Source of the DNA: Bifidobacterium miconisargentati
GTDB taxonomy: Bacteria > Actinomycetota > Actinomycetes > Actinomycetales > Bifidobacteriaceae
Assembly (NCBI RefSeq): GCF_019331675.1
Contig: NZ_JAHBBJ010000009.1
Location: 58,907-122,906, forward strand
Direction of reading: 5' to 3'
DNA: 64,000 nt
Numbering within the stretch: position 1 is the first letter of the stretch; every line of letters begins with the position of its first letter. Position numbers and translations under genes: made by a program. Shown here piece after piece: positions 23,062 to 33,004 of this stretch. Below the pieces are notes generated by a model. The model made no database searches, was not told where the DNA came from, and worked only from the letters and a program-made list of their open reading frames with translations.

Positions 23062-23372
23062 CGATACGTGCGGATTTCGCCCGAGCCGGGTGGAGTCTCG
23101 AACGTGACCTGGGCGACCGTCTGCGCTACGCGGACGCCATCGCCCTGCATGAGTCGTTCACGACGGACCCGCATACGTATTCGGGAGCGGCATCGTTCGG
23201 TCTGGCGTTCCCGATGGATGCCTCGGACATGGTGTTGCTGTCCATGTCTGGCGGCGGCGCGCTGCTGGGCGACATCGGCGCTTCCTCCAGCGAAACCATA
23301 ACCACGGATTCCCAACCCACGGCCGATGAGGTGCGCGAGGCCGAATCCCATATGAGCAGCATGTTCCAGTAA
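23019..23372 (+). CDS. Tail assembly chaperone extension (gpT-like), made by -1 frameshift
   Basis: 117 codons read only after the shift; the fusion of 22642-23372 is about 243 residues. It begins IASFCAALRTDGGVAIRADF and ends SHMSSMFQ at TAA 23370-23372. The T-like part binds the tail tube protein and recruits it to the tape measure. It has no start signal of its own. Confidence 0.8.
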   Translation: MASFCAALRTDGGVAIRADFARAGWSLERDLGDRLRYADAIALHESFTTDPHTYSGAASFGLAFPMDASDMVLLSMSGGGALLGDIGASSSETITTDSQPTADEVREAESHMSSMFQ

Positions 23373-23391
23373 TCCCTTAAGGAGGCCCGTC

Positions 23392-26300
23392 ATGGCATTC
23401 GGTTCCGAGGTCGGCACCGGCCATATCTCGATTTTCCCCACCATGAAGGGGTTCCGCAGCGCAGTCAACAAGGAGATGCAGGGAGCCGGCAAGTCCGGTT
23501 CCAGCCGGTTCTCCCAGGCGTTCGGCGACGGTTCGAAAATTGGCAGGAGCTTCGGTACCGGTTTCAAGAATTCGTTCAAGAACGGTGCCGGCAACATGTC
23601 GCAGGACGTGTTGAAATCGTTCCAGCGTGACGTGGCACAGGCATCAAGCAAGGCCACGTCGGCGATGCTGAACTACCGGCAGGCCACGGTCAACGTGCAG
23701 GCGGCCCAGGAGAAACTGAACGCGGCGGTCGCGAAATACGGGGAGGATTCCACCCAAGCGCAGACCGCGGCCATCAATGTCGAGAAAGCGCAGCTGCGTC
23801 AGGTCGCCGCATTGGAGAAATCGAACGCGGCAGCCGAAGCCAAAGCCGATGCCGTCAAGGCATTGAAGGCAGCCGAGGAGGAGCTCGAGAAATCCTCGGA
23901 CACGGTGTCCGGCTCGTTCAGGACCATGGCCAGCTCGTTCGCCAACGGGTTCTCCAGCATATCGCGCGGTCAGTCCTCGTTCACAAGTCTGTCCGGCGCG
24001 TTCGGCTCCCTCGCGCGTAGCCTGCTCGGAGTGGACGCGATATGGCAGCCGTTGGGCGCGAAGATCAGCAGTTTCGTGTCCACCGCCATCCAATCATTGA
24101 ATGGTTTCGCGGTGCAGGCGGGCGCGAAGATCCAGACGGGGCTCAAGGCCGCCGTGGACGCTGCACAACAGACCCTCAAGGGCTGGGGATCCGGCATATC
24201 AGGCTGGGCGTCCAGAACAGCCGGAACGATCGGGGCAAAGGTTTCGGAATGGACCGAGCCCATGCGCTCGTTCGGAACCAAGGCCGCCGCCCATATCTCC
24301 TCCGGACTGAACTCCGCCGCGACATCGGTCAGGACGTTCGGGTCGACCATCGCCGCCGCGGTCGCGCCGACGGTGGAAAAGATGAGCGGCCCATTCCGTT
24401 CGTTCGGAAAGCTCGTCACGCCTTATGTGTCGTCGGCCATGCAGTCGGTGTCCTCGACTTTCGGACGGTACACGTCAAATATCGCATCCGCGGCCAGTGC
24501 GGTATGGTCCAAACTGCCGGACGGACTCCAGTCCGCCGCCAGCACCATCGGCTCCGCACTAGGCGGCATGGCATCCAATGCGGCCGGCAAGTTCCGGGAG
24601 CTCGGCAGCAACGCCTTGTCCTCCATCAAGAGCCTGGCCACCGGAGCCGTGGCCGCCATCGGAGCCGGAGCCGCCGCCATAGGCGCATCGGTCGTGACGG
24701 CAGGCAAGCAGGCGCTGGACGCCTATGCATCCTGGGAGCAGGCGGTCGGCGGCGTGGACACGCTGTTCAAGGACGCCAGCGGCACCGTGCAGCAGTATGC
24801 GGCCGACGCTTACAAAACCGCTGGGGTCTCCGCGAATGACTACATGAACCAGGTCACGAGCTTCGCCGCGAGCCTCGTGAGTTCTCTGGGCGGTGATACC
24901 GCCAAGGCCGCCGAGATGGGCAACCAGGCCATCATCGACATGTCGGACAACGCCAACAAGATGGGCACCGACATCGGCAGCATCCAGCAGACGTACCAGA
25001 GCCTCGCCCGAGGCAACTACGCCATGCTGGACAACCTGAAGCTGGGTTACGGCGGCACCAAGGCCGAACTGCAGCGCCTGATGGACGACGCGAACAAAAT
25101 GCCGGCCGTCCTCAAGGAGGGCAACGACCTCTCCATCGACTCGTTCGGCGACGTAGTCGAGGCCATCAGCCGAGTGCAGCACAATCTCGGCATCAGCGGC
25201 ACGACGGCCAAGGAAGCCGCAACCACCATCGAGGGCTCCGTGAACTCGATGAAGGCCGCATGGCAGAACTGGCTGGCGGGTCTTGGCAACGAGAACGCCG
25301 ACATGGGCGCTTTGAGCCAGCAGCTTGCGGATTCCATTGGTACGGCGTTAAAGAACATCGTTCCTCGTATCGGCGCCATCGCTTCGGGCGTGGTGTCCGC
25401 GATACCCTCCCTGTTCTCCGGTCTGGTTGATCTGCTTCCCCAGCCGTTTCAAAAGGCCGTGGACGCGGTGGGTAACGTGTTCCGGAACTTCGGAGACGTG
25501 CTTGCTCCCCTTGGTGCCGCGTTCGGCGTTCTGGGTGCGAGCGGTTTGACGGAGCTGCTTTCGAAGATTCCGCTGATAGGCGGCGCGTTCGTCACTGCGG
25601 GCGAGGGAGCCACCCTGTTCGGTCGGGCCCTGGGCGTCATCACCGGCCCCATCGGCATGGTCGCGGCGGCCCTAGGTGTCTTGATAGCCACCACGCCGGA
25701 GCTCAGTCAGGCGTTCGGCGCGCAGGCGTCGGCGTTGGGTTCCCGTTTCATGGCGGAACTGCAGACCCTGCAGCCGGCATTCGACGCATTGATGCAGTCG
25801 ATTCAGGGAATGGTCGGCCAGATCATGCCGGTCATCACCCAGTCGGTGGGCGCGTTGATTCCGATGGTCGGGTCGATCATCCAGGCGTTGCTGCCGTTGA
25901 TTCCGACGGTCATGGAACCGTTGATGGCCGCGTTGACGGCCATCATGCCGGTCATCGGCCAGCTTGTATCCTCGATACTGCCTCCGTTGACGAGTATGGT
26001 CACGTCGCTCCTGCCGCTGATCACGCAGGTGATCGCGGCGAACGGCGAGATCATCGGCCAGATCTCCTCCGCTCTGGTGCCGATCATCCAGCAGGTGGCG
26101 CAGTTCGTCACCGATCTGATAGTCGCGCTTGGACCTGTCATCCAGTCGCTGGTGCCTTTGGTATCGGAGGTGGTGCAGGGCATCATGGCGCTCATCGATG
26201 CGGCATTGCCTGTCATTCAGGGCATCATCGGTGTCGTTTCCAATGTGGTCAGCACGATCGTGGGATTCCTCACGGGCGCGCTGATGCCCACGGTGCAGTC

Positions 26301-27063
26301 GATGGTCCCCCATGTCACGGCGGTCATCAACAACATCACCGCGGTGGTGAGGAACGTGGTTGGTGTCATCAAGGGCGTGTTCAACATGATCACCGCCCTG
26401 GTCAACGGCGATTGGAAGGGCGCGTGGGAGGCGTTCAAGAGCATTCTTTCGAACGCGGTCGGAGCGGTCGGCAACATCGCCAAGGGGATCCTCAACGCCA
26501 TCAAGGGCGTGTTCGCCGGCGCGGGCACGCTGCTGCTCGAATCCGGCAAGGCGCTCATCCGAGGTTTCATCGATGGCATCAAGTCGATGGCCAGCGCGGC
26601 GGGCGATGCGGTGAAGGGCGTCATGGATTGGGTCAGCGGGTTCTTCCCGCATTCCCCTGCCAAGCGCGGCCCGTTCTCGGGCCATGGATGGACGCCGTAT
26701 TCGGGACAGGCGCTGGTCGAAGGGCTCGCCGAAGGCATGGATTCTGCAACACCCGCCGCGGTACGGACCATCCGTGGAGTCATGCGAGACGTGCATGACA
26801 ATCTCGGCGGCGACGCGACGATGGGCGTCGGCGTGCAGGCGGCGCAGGCCACAGGTACGAACGGCACCGTGTCCGCGCGTTCCGCGTCGGGAGGATTGTC
26901 CGCGGAGCAGCTCGGCGAAGCCGTGTACACGGCGGTCGTGCGCGCGTTGGCCGGATTGCCGGAACTGCAGGTGTACCGCACGCCGCAGCAGTTGGCGCTG
27001 GCCATCGCGCCGGCCGTCGACAGCGAACTGGCGAAACGACGTGAGAGGGGCATCATCAAATGA
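23392..27063 (+). CDS. Tape measure protein
   Basis: 1,223 residues, by far the longest gene. It sets tail length and may form a channel in DNA injection. The N-terminus (GTGHISIFPTMKGFRSAVNK) is typical. Residues 80-165 are Ala-rich coiled coil, the centre has long hydrophobic stretches (about 700-1000), and the C-terminal motif FFPHSPAKRGPFSGHGW recurs in tape measure proteins of Gram-positive phages. No peptidase or lysozyme motif was recognised. The next gene overlaps by four bases. Confidence 0.93.
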   Translation: MAFGSEVGTGHISIFPTMKGFRSAVNKEMQGAGKSGSSRFSQAFGDGSKIGRSFGTGFKNSFKNGAGNMSQDVLKSFQRDVAQASSKATSAMLNYRQATVNVQAAQEKLNAAVAKYGEDSTQAQTAAINVEKAQLRQVAALEKSNAAAEAKADAVKALKAAEEELEKSSDTVSGSFRTMASSFANGFSSISRGQSSFTSLSGAFGSLARSLLGVDAIWQPLGAKISSFVSTAIQSLNGFAVQAGAKIQTGLKAAVDAAQQTLKGWGSGISGWASRTAGTIGAKVSEWTEPMRSFGTKAAAHISSGLNSAATSVRTFGSTIAAAVAPTVEKMSGPFRSFGKLVTPYVSSAMQSVSSTFGRYTSNIASAASAVWSKLPDGLQSAASTIGSALGGMASNAAGKFRELGSNALSSIKSLATGAVAAIGAGAAAIGASVVTAGKQALDAYASWEQAVGGVDTLFKDASGTVQQYAADAYKTAGVSANDYMNQVTSFAASLVSSLGGDTAKAAEMGNQAIIDMSDNANKMGTDIGSIQQTYQSLARGNYAMLDNLKLGYGGTKAELQRLMDDANKMPAVLKEGNDLSIDSFGDVVEAISRVQHNLGISGTTAKEAATTIEGSVNSMKAAWQNWLAGLGNENADMGALSQQLADSIGTALKNIVPRIGAIASGVVSAIPSLFSGLVDLLPQPFQKAVDAVGNVFRNFGDVLAPLGAAFGVLGASGLTELLSKIPLIGGAFVTAGEGATLFGRALGVITGPIGMVAAALGVLIATTPELSQAFGAQASALGSRFMAELQTLQPAFDALMQSIQGMVGQIMPVITQSVGALIPMVGSIIQALLPLIPTVMEPLMAALTAIMPVIGQLVSSILPPLTSMVTSLLPLITQVIAANGEIIGQISSALVPIIQQVAQFVTDLIVALGPVIQSLVPLVSEVVQGIMALIDAALPVIQGIIGVVSNVVSTIVGFLTGALMPTVQSMVPHVTAVINNITAVVRNVVGVIKGVFNMITALVNGDWKGAWEAFKSILSNAVGAVGNIAKGILNAIKGVFAGAGTLLLESGKALIRGFIDGIKSMASAAGDAVKGVMDWVSGFFPHSPAKRGPFSGHGWTPYSGQALVEGLAEGMDSATPAAVRTIRGVMRDVHDNLGGDATMGVGVQAAQATGTNGTVSARSASGGLSAEQLGEAVYTAVVRALAGLPELQVYRTPQQLALAIAPAVDSELAKRRERGIIK

Positions 27064-27854
27064 GTCTCATGCCATTGGGCGCGTTCGACCGGCGGCGCAT
27101 CCCGGTCGACCAGTCAGGCCTGCGGTTGGGCGGCAAGCCCATCCGGGATTACGGGCTGAACCTGCTGCTGGGCGGCGTCGAGATAGAGGCCGCCTCGGCG
27201 TCCACTGATTTCGTGAACGTGCCCGGCCTGTCGGGCAGCGTGAACCGCACGCTGCTGGACGAGTCGGGGCACGCCTACACGGACAGGCGCACCATCACCA
27301 TGCACGTGGCCACCACCGGCCGCGAGCCCGAGGCCGTGGAGACCAAAATCATGCTGGGCGGTCTCGACGGCACGGACACGACCCTGGAATGGGGTTCCCT
27401 GCCGGGCCGGTACGAGGGTTTCCTCACGGTCGGCACATGGTCGGACGTGTACGGGCACGGCGGCATATACCGTCACTCGACCTGCGACCTGACCATGCTC
27501 GCCAACCCCGACCTGATAGGCGACGCCCGTTCGTTCGACCTGTCCACCACGGAGCGGGGAGTGTGGATCAAAGGCAACCGTCCGAGCCGCCCCGTCATCG
27601 AGGCGCTGCCGTCGGCCGGCACGAAGCGTTTCTACATCACCGTCAACGGAATGCAACTGGTCTACAACCTGGCGAACGCAGACGGTGTCAGGAAGCTGCT
27701 CGTGGACTGCGACAGCCGGGAAAGCACGTACGGGAACGCTCCCGTGTTTCCCACGGTCGATTCCGACTATCCGGTGCTGACACCAGGCGTGGTGATGGCG
27801 CAGGTGAGCGCTGGGACCGCGACGGTGACCTACCATCCACACAACCGCATCTGA
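27060..27854 (+). CDS. Distal tail protein (Dit-like)
   Basis: 264 residues, ATGA-coupled to the tape measure gene. The N-terminal segment (LGGKPIRDYGLNLLLGGVEI) and a later galectin-like beta region fit the distal tail protein that forms the hub at the tube end. Position between tape measure and Tal is standard. Confidence 0.75.
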   Translation: MSLMPLGAFDRRRIPVDQSGLRLGGKPIRDYGLNLLLGGVEIEAASASTDFVNVPGLSGSVNRTLLDESGHAYTDRRTITMHVATTGREPEAVETKIMLGGLDGTDTTLEWGSLPGRYEGFLTVGTWSDVYGHGGIYRHSTCDLTMLANPDLIGDARSFDLSTTERGVWIKGNRPSRPVIEALPSAGTKRFYITVNGMQLVYNLANADGVRKLLVDCDSRESTYGNAPVFPTVDSDYPVLTPGVVMAQVSAGTATVTYHPHNRI

Positions 27855-27866
27855 CGGGAGGCCCGT

Positions 27867-29474
27867 ATGCGTTTCATCCTGTTCGACCGTTGGGGCAATC
27901 CCAAGGGCGAGATAGCGAACCCGGTGGAGGCGAAGGTCACTCGCAGCATCGGCGATGAATGGCAGGACACGTTGGACATCACCTGCGACACCGGCGTGGA
28001 CAAGGGCGACCGTCTGCTGCTCAACGACGGAGAATGGCGCGAATACGTGTGCACCAGCCCGGACGAGACGCGCGAGCAGTCGTTCGTCAGCAGCCCGCAT
28101 TTCGTCAATTCGGTTCAGGAGCTGCAGACGGCCCGGTACATCGACTCGTACCACGAGACCGTCGTGTCGCCCCGCCGCGCGCTGGAGTACGTGGTCGAGG
28201 GCACCCGCTGGCAGGTGGGCGAGATCGCCACGGACATGGACTCGATAGAGCTCACGTTGGAGCGCGTCTGCGGGTACGACGCGCTCAAGTCCGTGGCCGA
28301 CACGCTCGGCCTGGAGATAGCGACCCGCATCAAGGTGCTCGGCACCGGCACGGGCGTGGAGCAACGCTACGTGTCGCTGGTCCACCGCGTCGGCGAGGAC
28401 ACGAGGCAGCGTTTCGAGTTCGGATCGAGCCTGGACAGCGTGCGGCGGACGTTCTCGGACCAGGACGTGATAACCCGCCTGTACGTGTACGGGAAAAGCA
28501 AGGAGGACGAGAACGGCGACGACAAGCCCATAACCATCACCGGTGTCGCCGGCAAACCATATCTCGACGCGGACGAGAGCGCGCTCGCGGAATGGGGCCT
28601 GCCCGACGGCAAGGGCGGCCGGATTCCGGCCGTGGGCGTCGTCGAGCATTCGGACATCGACAGCGTCTCGAAGCTCTACGACGCGGCGGTCGCCGACCTC
28701 GCGTCGCTCAGCAAGCCGAAGGTCACCTATGAGGCGAGCGTGAGCACGCTGAAGGCGGCCGGCATGGACGTGTCCAAACTCGATATCGGCGACATGATCC
28801 AGGTCATTGACACGTGTTTCACTCCCGCACTCCGGTTGGAAGCGCGTATTAGCGAATACGTGGAGGATCTGCTTAACGAGGCCGGTTCGACCATCACGCT
28901 CGGCTCGGTCATCGAGAACGTGTCCCAACGGCAGACCACGGTGAACAGGACCGTCGAAATCGTCAATGCCGGCAAACCCGTGTGGGATGCATCCGCGAAC
29001 GTGGCGGCCAGTGCGCACGACGCGGCCAGTTCCGCGTTGAGCGAGGCCAGCGGACTGACCGGGAAGGTGGATACGGCCGTGTCTTCGGCTGCCGCCGCCT
29101 CCACCGCGGCCTCGGCTGCGGCCTCGAAGGCGGATGCGGCGCAGACCACCGCCGTGACGGCGAACACGGTGGCCCAGTCGGCCATGCAGCAGGTCAACAT
29201 GGTGGGCGGCATGACCGATGTCACGTTCACCGTCGCGGAGTTCAATGGCGGGCTTTCCGCGACGAAGCAGGTGGCGGACCTGCCCGCGTCGATCGTGGCC
29301 GGCCCTCCCCCGATACGAGCCCAACTCGATCTGTGGGGAGCCTGCCAGCCCATCGTCCTCGACCATGACTCCGACAGCACGATACCCGCCGGTTCGATCC
29401 GCGTGGACGTGACCGCCACGCCCGCCACCGCGCTGACCGTCCGACTGGCGGCGTTGAAGGGAGCCACAGCATGA
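27867..29474 (+). CDS. Tail-associated protein (Tal-like) of the baseplate
   Basis: 535 residues. Residues 1-350 match the baseplate hub type (FDRWGNPKGEIANPVEAKVT, DRLLLNDGEWREYV, later GDMIQVIDTCF). An Ala-rich coiled coil (about 370-440, SSAAAASTAASAAASKADAA) follows, then a beta C-terminus. No peptidoglycan hydrolase motif is seen, so it is probably structural. The next gene overlaps by four bases. Confidence 0.75.
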   Translation: MRFILFDRWGNPKGEIANPVEAKVTRSIGDEWQDTLDITCDTGVDKGDRLLLNDGEWREYVCTSPDETREQSFVSSPHFVNSVQELQTARYIDSYHETVVSPRRALEYVVEGTRWQVGEIATDMDSIELTLERVCGYDALKSVADTLGLEIATRIKVLGTGTGVEQRYVSLVHRVGEDTRQRFEFGSSLDSVRRTFSDQDVITRLYVYGKSKEDENGDDKPITITGVAGKPYLDADESALAEWGLPDGKGGRIPAVGVVEHSDIDSVSKLYDAAVADLASLSKPKVTYEASVSTLKAAGMDVSKLDIGDMIQVIDTCFTPALRLEARISEYVEDLLNEAGSTITLGSVIENVSQRQTTVNRTVEIVNAGKPVWDASANVAASAHDAASSALSEASGLTGKVDTAVSSAAAASTAASAAASKADAAQTTAVTANTVAQSAMQQVNMVGGMTDVTFTVAEFNGGLSATKQVADLPASIVAGPPPIRAQLDLWGACQPIVLDHDSDSTIPAGSIRVDVTATPATALTVRLAALKGATA

Positions 29475-30589
29475 TCATCCAGTCCTCCGGCGGCGTCGGC
29501 ACGGTCGAACCCGCCGAGACCCTGACGGCCACGGACGTGCTCCTCCTGCATGCCAAGGCCGGACTGCAACTCATCTCAGCGGACGACGCCGCGGCCGTGG
29601 CCTGCAAGGCCCTCGGCCGGGACGCGATGACGCTCGCCCAGTTGCAGGCCGACGCGACCGTGCTCGCACAGGTGAGGAACAGTCCGCTGGCGGTCGCGTG
29701 CATCCGGTTGAGCGCGGACGCGGCCCACGCGCTCGGCCTGGACGAGACGGACGTGACCAGCGAACAGGAGATGACCCTCCTCGCCACGGACACGGACAGG
29801 CTCATGGAGTTCTGCCGTTCCGGCAGGATGCTCTCCCGCATGGCCCGCAACCCGGTCAACAAGGGCACGCTCGCGGTCATCAAGGCCATCAACAAAAGCC
29901 AATCCCTGCTGCAGCAGGTATGGCAGACCGTCGGCGGCAGCGGATGGTTCACCAGCAAGACGACCTCCTCGCAGGACGGCGTGACCGCGCTCAACCAGTA
30001 CTGCACCGCATCCACCGCGGCCAACTGCCTCATCCTCGTCGCCACCGGCTACTGGTCATCGACCAGCCAGTACACGAACGTGTTCGTCAACGGCGAGCAG
30101 GTGTCCGACGGGCAGACCGTCAACACGCAGCAGCCCTCCTCGGTCACCAAGGCCACCATCGGCGCCATCGCACTGCCGACGGCGACGTTCACCGAGACCG
30201 GCGACGGGTATGCCTCCATCGGCGTGTTCACCGCGTTGAACCTGGACGACAATATCTGGCAGTTCCCCGACAGCACGTCGCTGACCACGGGAGGAGTCAC
30301 GTTCATCCGCTCCGGCAGCAGCGTGCATGTCAGGGGAACGTCCACGTCCAGCGCGTGGCCCATCTACGGCAAATCCGTGACCCTCGCGGCAGGCAAATAC
30401 CACATCGGATTGAGTGGCGCGACGAACGTGAAGGCCGAAATCAAGGCCGGCAGCACAAGCTACCTCAACACGGGCGCGAGCAAATACGAGGCCACGCTCA
30501 CTGCCGGCACGTACAACCTGAACCTGTTCGTTAGCCCCAGCACAAGCGTGGACGAGACCGTCACCCCCGTCCTCGCCAAACTCTCATAA
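29471..30589 (+). CDS. Minor tail protein with C-terminal beta-sandwich
   Basis: 372 residues. The N-terminal 150 residues are helical (VLLLHAKAGLQLISADDAAA). The last 110 residues (VTLAAGKYHIGLSGATNVKA, then DETVTPVLAKLS) resemble the beta-sandwich modules of the two genes at 21496 and 21999. A receptor-binding or baseplate role is likely. A terminator follows. Confidence 0.6.
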   Translation: MIIQSSGGVGTVEPAETLTATDVLLLHAKAGLQLISADDAAAVACKALGRDAMTLAQLQADATVLAQVRNSPLAVACIRLSADAAHALGLDETDVTSEQEMTLLATDTDRLMEFCRSGRMLSRMARNPVNKGTLAVIKAINKSQSLLQQVWQTVGGSGWFTSKTTSSQDGVTALNQYCTASTAANCLILVATGYWSSTSQYTNVFVNGEQVSDGQTVNTQQPSSVTKATIGAIALPTATFTETGDGYASIGVFTALNLDDNIWQFPDSTSLTTGGVTFIRSGSSVHVRGTSTSSAWPIYGKSVTLAAGKYHIGLSGATNVKAEIKAGSTSYLNTGASKYEATLTAGTYNLNLFVSPSTSVDETVTPVLAKLS

Positions 30590-30611
30590 CCCAACACCCA
30601 ACCAATCCGAA

Positions 30612-30642
30612 GCCATCCACACCAGTGGGTGGCTTTTCTTTT
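30612..30642 (+). terminator. Intrinsic terminator
   Basis: GCCATCCAC/GTGGGTGGC (30612-30620, 30625-30633), nine pairs with one G-U, is followed by TTTTCTTTT. It lies between two tail genes. Confidence 0.8.
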
Positions 30643-30659
30643 ACCCGAAGGAGCCCGGC

Positions 30660-32510
30660 ATGGCATTGAAAAACCATCGCACGAAGTACAAGACGCTGGA
30701 TCTAGCGGACGATCCGAGCGAACCCATCCGCATCAACCAGGGCGACTACATGGGCCGCATCCTGCACGTACGTGTCACCGACGACCACGTACCCGTCGCC
30801 GACACCGGCGTGACCGCACGACTCACATTCAACACGAACGACCCCACCGCCGTCAGCGCACTCAGCCTCGCGGACGGTACCGCAGCCGGTGACTTCGTAC
30901 CCATGACCCGCGTCAACGACGACACCACCATGGCATTCGAAGCCGCCATCCCACAAGGCGCGCTCGCCCGCAGCGGCGAGATCGTCATGGGAGTGGATCT
31001 CATCGACTCGGACGGTTCGATCATCGCTTCCCGCCCGTTCAAGGCCATCGTGGATCCGGCCAACATCAACCTGAACCTGAAGATCGCGGACGGACGCGGT
31101 TATTTCGAGGCCATGCTCCAGACCATGGAGGAAATTCACGAATCCTGTGCGGACTACGCCGAGCTTGTCAAGAATCTCGCCGCGAACTTCGGCCTGGAGA
31201 TCGGCACCGTGACCACGGTGGACTACGACCAGCCCGCCCGCGTCGAGCTGCGGGACAACGGCGACGTGAAGACCATCGATTTCTGGATTCCCCGCGGCAA
31301 GCCCGGTCCACAGGGAATCCAAGGGCCACAGGGCGTCCAAGGCGTCCAAGGACCACGAGGCATCACCGGCGCTGGACTACGCATCCGCGGCAGCGCCACG
31401 AGTCAGGAAGGCCTACCCACCGAAGGAATGGAGGAAGGTGACGGATATCTTGTCGGCCGCGACCTGTGGCTGTGGACGAACGGCGCGTGGCAGGAACATG
31501 GCGACTTCATGGGTCCCGCAGGCACGAACGTCATGCTCGCATCCGTCGCAATCGAGCCCAATAGCCAGGTCTCGAAAAGCAGTCTGCCGACTCCGCTCGC
31601 CGACATGGTGAAGGTGGGCGACGGCCTTATCGGTTCCGATGGACGCGGCTATCACGTCGAGACCGTCGCAGATGACTATGTGACCGTCGGCACGCAGATC
31701 AGCAACATCAACGTCGGCACGCCAGGCCCACAAGGGGAGCCCGGCCCGCAAGGCATCCAAGGCATCCAAGGGCCAGTCGGCCCGGTCGGCCCCATGCCGT
31801 TCCAGACAGCATCCTCCGAAACAGTCACAGCAGAAGAGGGATTCAGTCTCGCGCTCGTCAAGAACGGCGATACGACAGATCTGCACGCGAAAATCCCCAT
31901 CGCCGGCCCGCAAGGCAAGCAGGGCGAGAAAGGTGAGAAAGGCGACCCAGGCGAATCGATTGTCGGCCCCGAAGGTCCTCAAGGCCCCGCAGGACCCCAA
32001 GGCGAGCCGGGCCGTGACGGTCAGGACGGTATCAGCGAGAGCGATGTCAACAAGCTCATCTCGAACGCGACCAGCGTGTTCCTTAAAAGCGCCGACGCGA
32101 GCTCGACCTACGCGACGAAAACCGACCTGAACAACCTCAAGCCGAATCTCGCGTACAGGACCGGCTCCCTGTCCGGCAGCAGCCTGTCCAACGGCCAGAC
32201 GTTAGGCAATCTGACCGCGCCCAGCGCCGGCACGTACCTGATCCTGTGGTACGCGCGAGTCGGCTCGCTCAACGGCAACGGCACCACCAGCGCGTCGATC
32301 CTGTGCAACGCGGGCAACAAGTCATTCCCCGCCCAGGGCGGTGTCGCGGTCGGCGGCAACGCGACCTATGACGGCAGCGCCCAGGTGTTCATCGGCTGGG
32401 CCGTCGTCAGCATGGCCTCGGGCGGCATGGCCTACTTCGAATGGCAGACCACCAAGAGCGGCGGCTCCGTGTCCAACAGCCGCACCGCGCTTGTCCGCAT
32501 CAGCAGCTGA
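30660..32510 (+). CDS. Tail fibre / baseplate upper protein with collagen-like repeats
   Basis: 616 residues. Residues 1-140 resemble the BppU-type N-terminal domain that attaches to the baseplate (DYMGRILHVRVTDDHVPVAD). Three Gly-X-Y blocks follow: GPQGIQGPQGVQGVQGP (about 218-234), another near 353-374, and a longer one near 415-455 (GEKGEKGDPGES, GPAGPQGEPGRDGQDG). They would form trimeric stalks. The last 110 residues are a Gly/Ser-rich globular head (PSAGTYLILWYARVGS) likely to touch the receptor. GAAGGAG precedes ATG 30660. Confidence 0.85.
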   Translation: MALKNHRTKYKTLDLADDPSEPIRINQGDYMGRILHVRVTDDHVPVADTGVTARLTFNTNDPTAVSALSLADGTAAGDFVPMTRVNDDTTMAFEAAIPQGALARSGEIVMGVDLIDSDGSIIASRPFKAIVDPANINLNLKIADGRGYFEAMLQTMEEIHESCADYAELVKNLAANFGLEIGTVTTVDYDQPARVELRDNGDVKTIDFWIPRGKPGPQGIQGPQGVQGVQGPRGITGAGLRIRGSATSQEGLPTEGMEEGDGYLVGRDLWLWTNGAWQEHGDFMGPAGTNVMLASVAIEPNSQVSKSSLPTPLADMVKVGDGLIGSDGRGYHVETVADDYVTVGTQISNINVGTPGPQGEPGPQGIQGIQGPVGPVGPMPFQTASSETVTAEEGFSLALVKNGDTTDLHAKIPIAGPQGKQGEKGEKGDPGESIVGPEGPQGPAGPQGEPGRDGQDGISESDVNKLISNATSVFLKSADASSTYATKTDLNNLKPNLAYRTGSLSGSSLSNGQTLGNLTAPSAGTYLILWYARVGSLNGNGTTSASILCNAGNKSFPAQGGVAVGGNATYDGSAQVFIGWAVVSMASGGMAYFEWQTTKSGGSVSNSRTALVRISS

Positions 32511-32528
32511 CCAAACGAAAGGAACCCA

Positions 32529-32990
32529 TTGACCGGAACCATCCCCTTATGGGCCACCGTCCTGCTGGGCGTGCTCAGCGGCGGCGCGACCGTGCCCCTG
32601 GTCACATGGCTGCTCGCCCGCATCGACCGGCACGACCGGCTCCTGACCCGCGAGGACCTCGACGACGCATTGGAGGACAGCACCGTCATCCGGGACGTGC
32701 GCGACAAACTCGACCGCGACTGGAAACGCTTCGACAAGGCCGACCAGGACCGGCTCGAGATCCGCGACGACATGCGCCAGCTCCAACTCAACCAGCTGCG
32801 CGCCGAACTGTTCGCCCACACCCGAAGCCGCACCCAGCACGAACGCCAGTTGGAGGCCGGCCGCGAATACCTCGACCGCGGCGGCAACGGGCTCGGCCAC
32901 GCCCGCTTCGACTGGCTCACCAAGGATTACGAGCAACGCCTCGCCGACTGCGACTGGGACTACACCAAAACACACCACGACAACGACTAG
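32529..32990 (+). CDS. Membrane-anchored coiled-coil protein of the lysis cassette
   Basis: 153 residues with TTG start at 32529 behind GAAAGGAA. One N-terminal transmembrane helix (ATVLLGVLSGGATVPLVTWLLA) is followed by a long charged helix (residues 30-120). It sits directly before the endolysin, so it could be a holin partner or antiholin/spanin-like factor. Sequence alone does not settle this. Confidence 0.6.
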   Translation: MTGTIPLWATVLLGVLSGGATVPLVTWLLARIDRHDRLLTREDLDDALEDSTVIRDVRDKLDRDWKRFDKADQDRLEIRDDMRQLQLNQLRAELFAHTRSRTQHERQLEAGREYLDRGGNGLGHARFDWLTKDYEQRLADCDWDYTKTHHDND

Positions 32991-33004
32991 GAAAGGAGAA
33001 CCGC

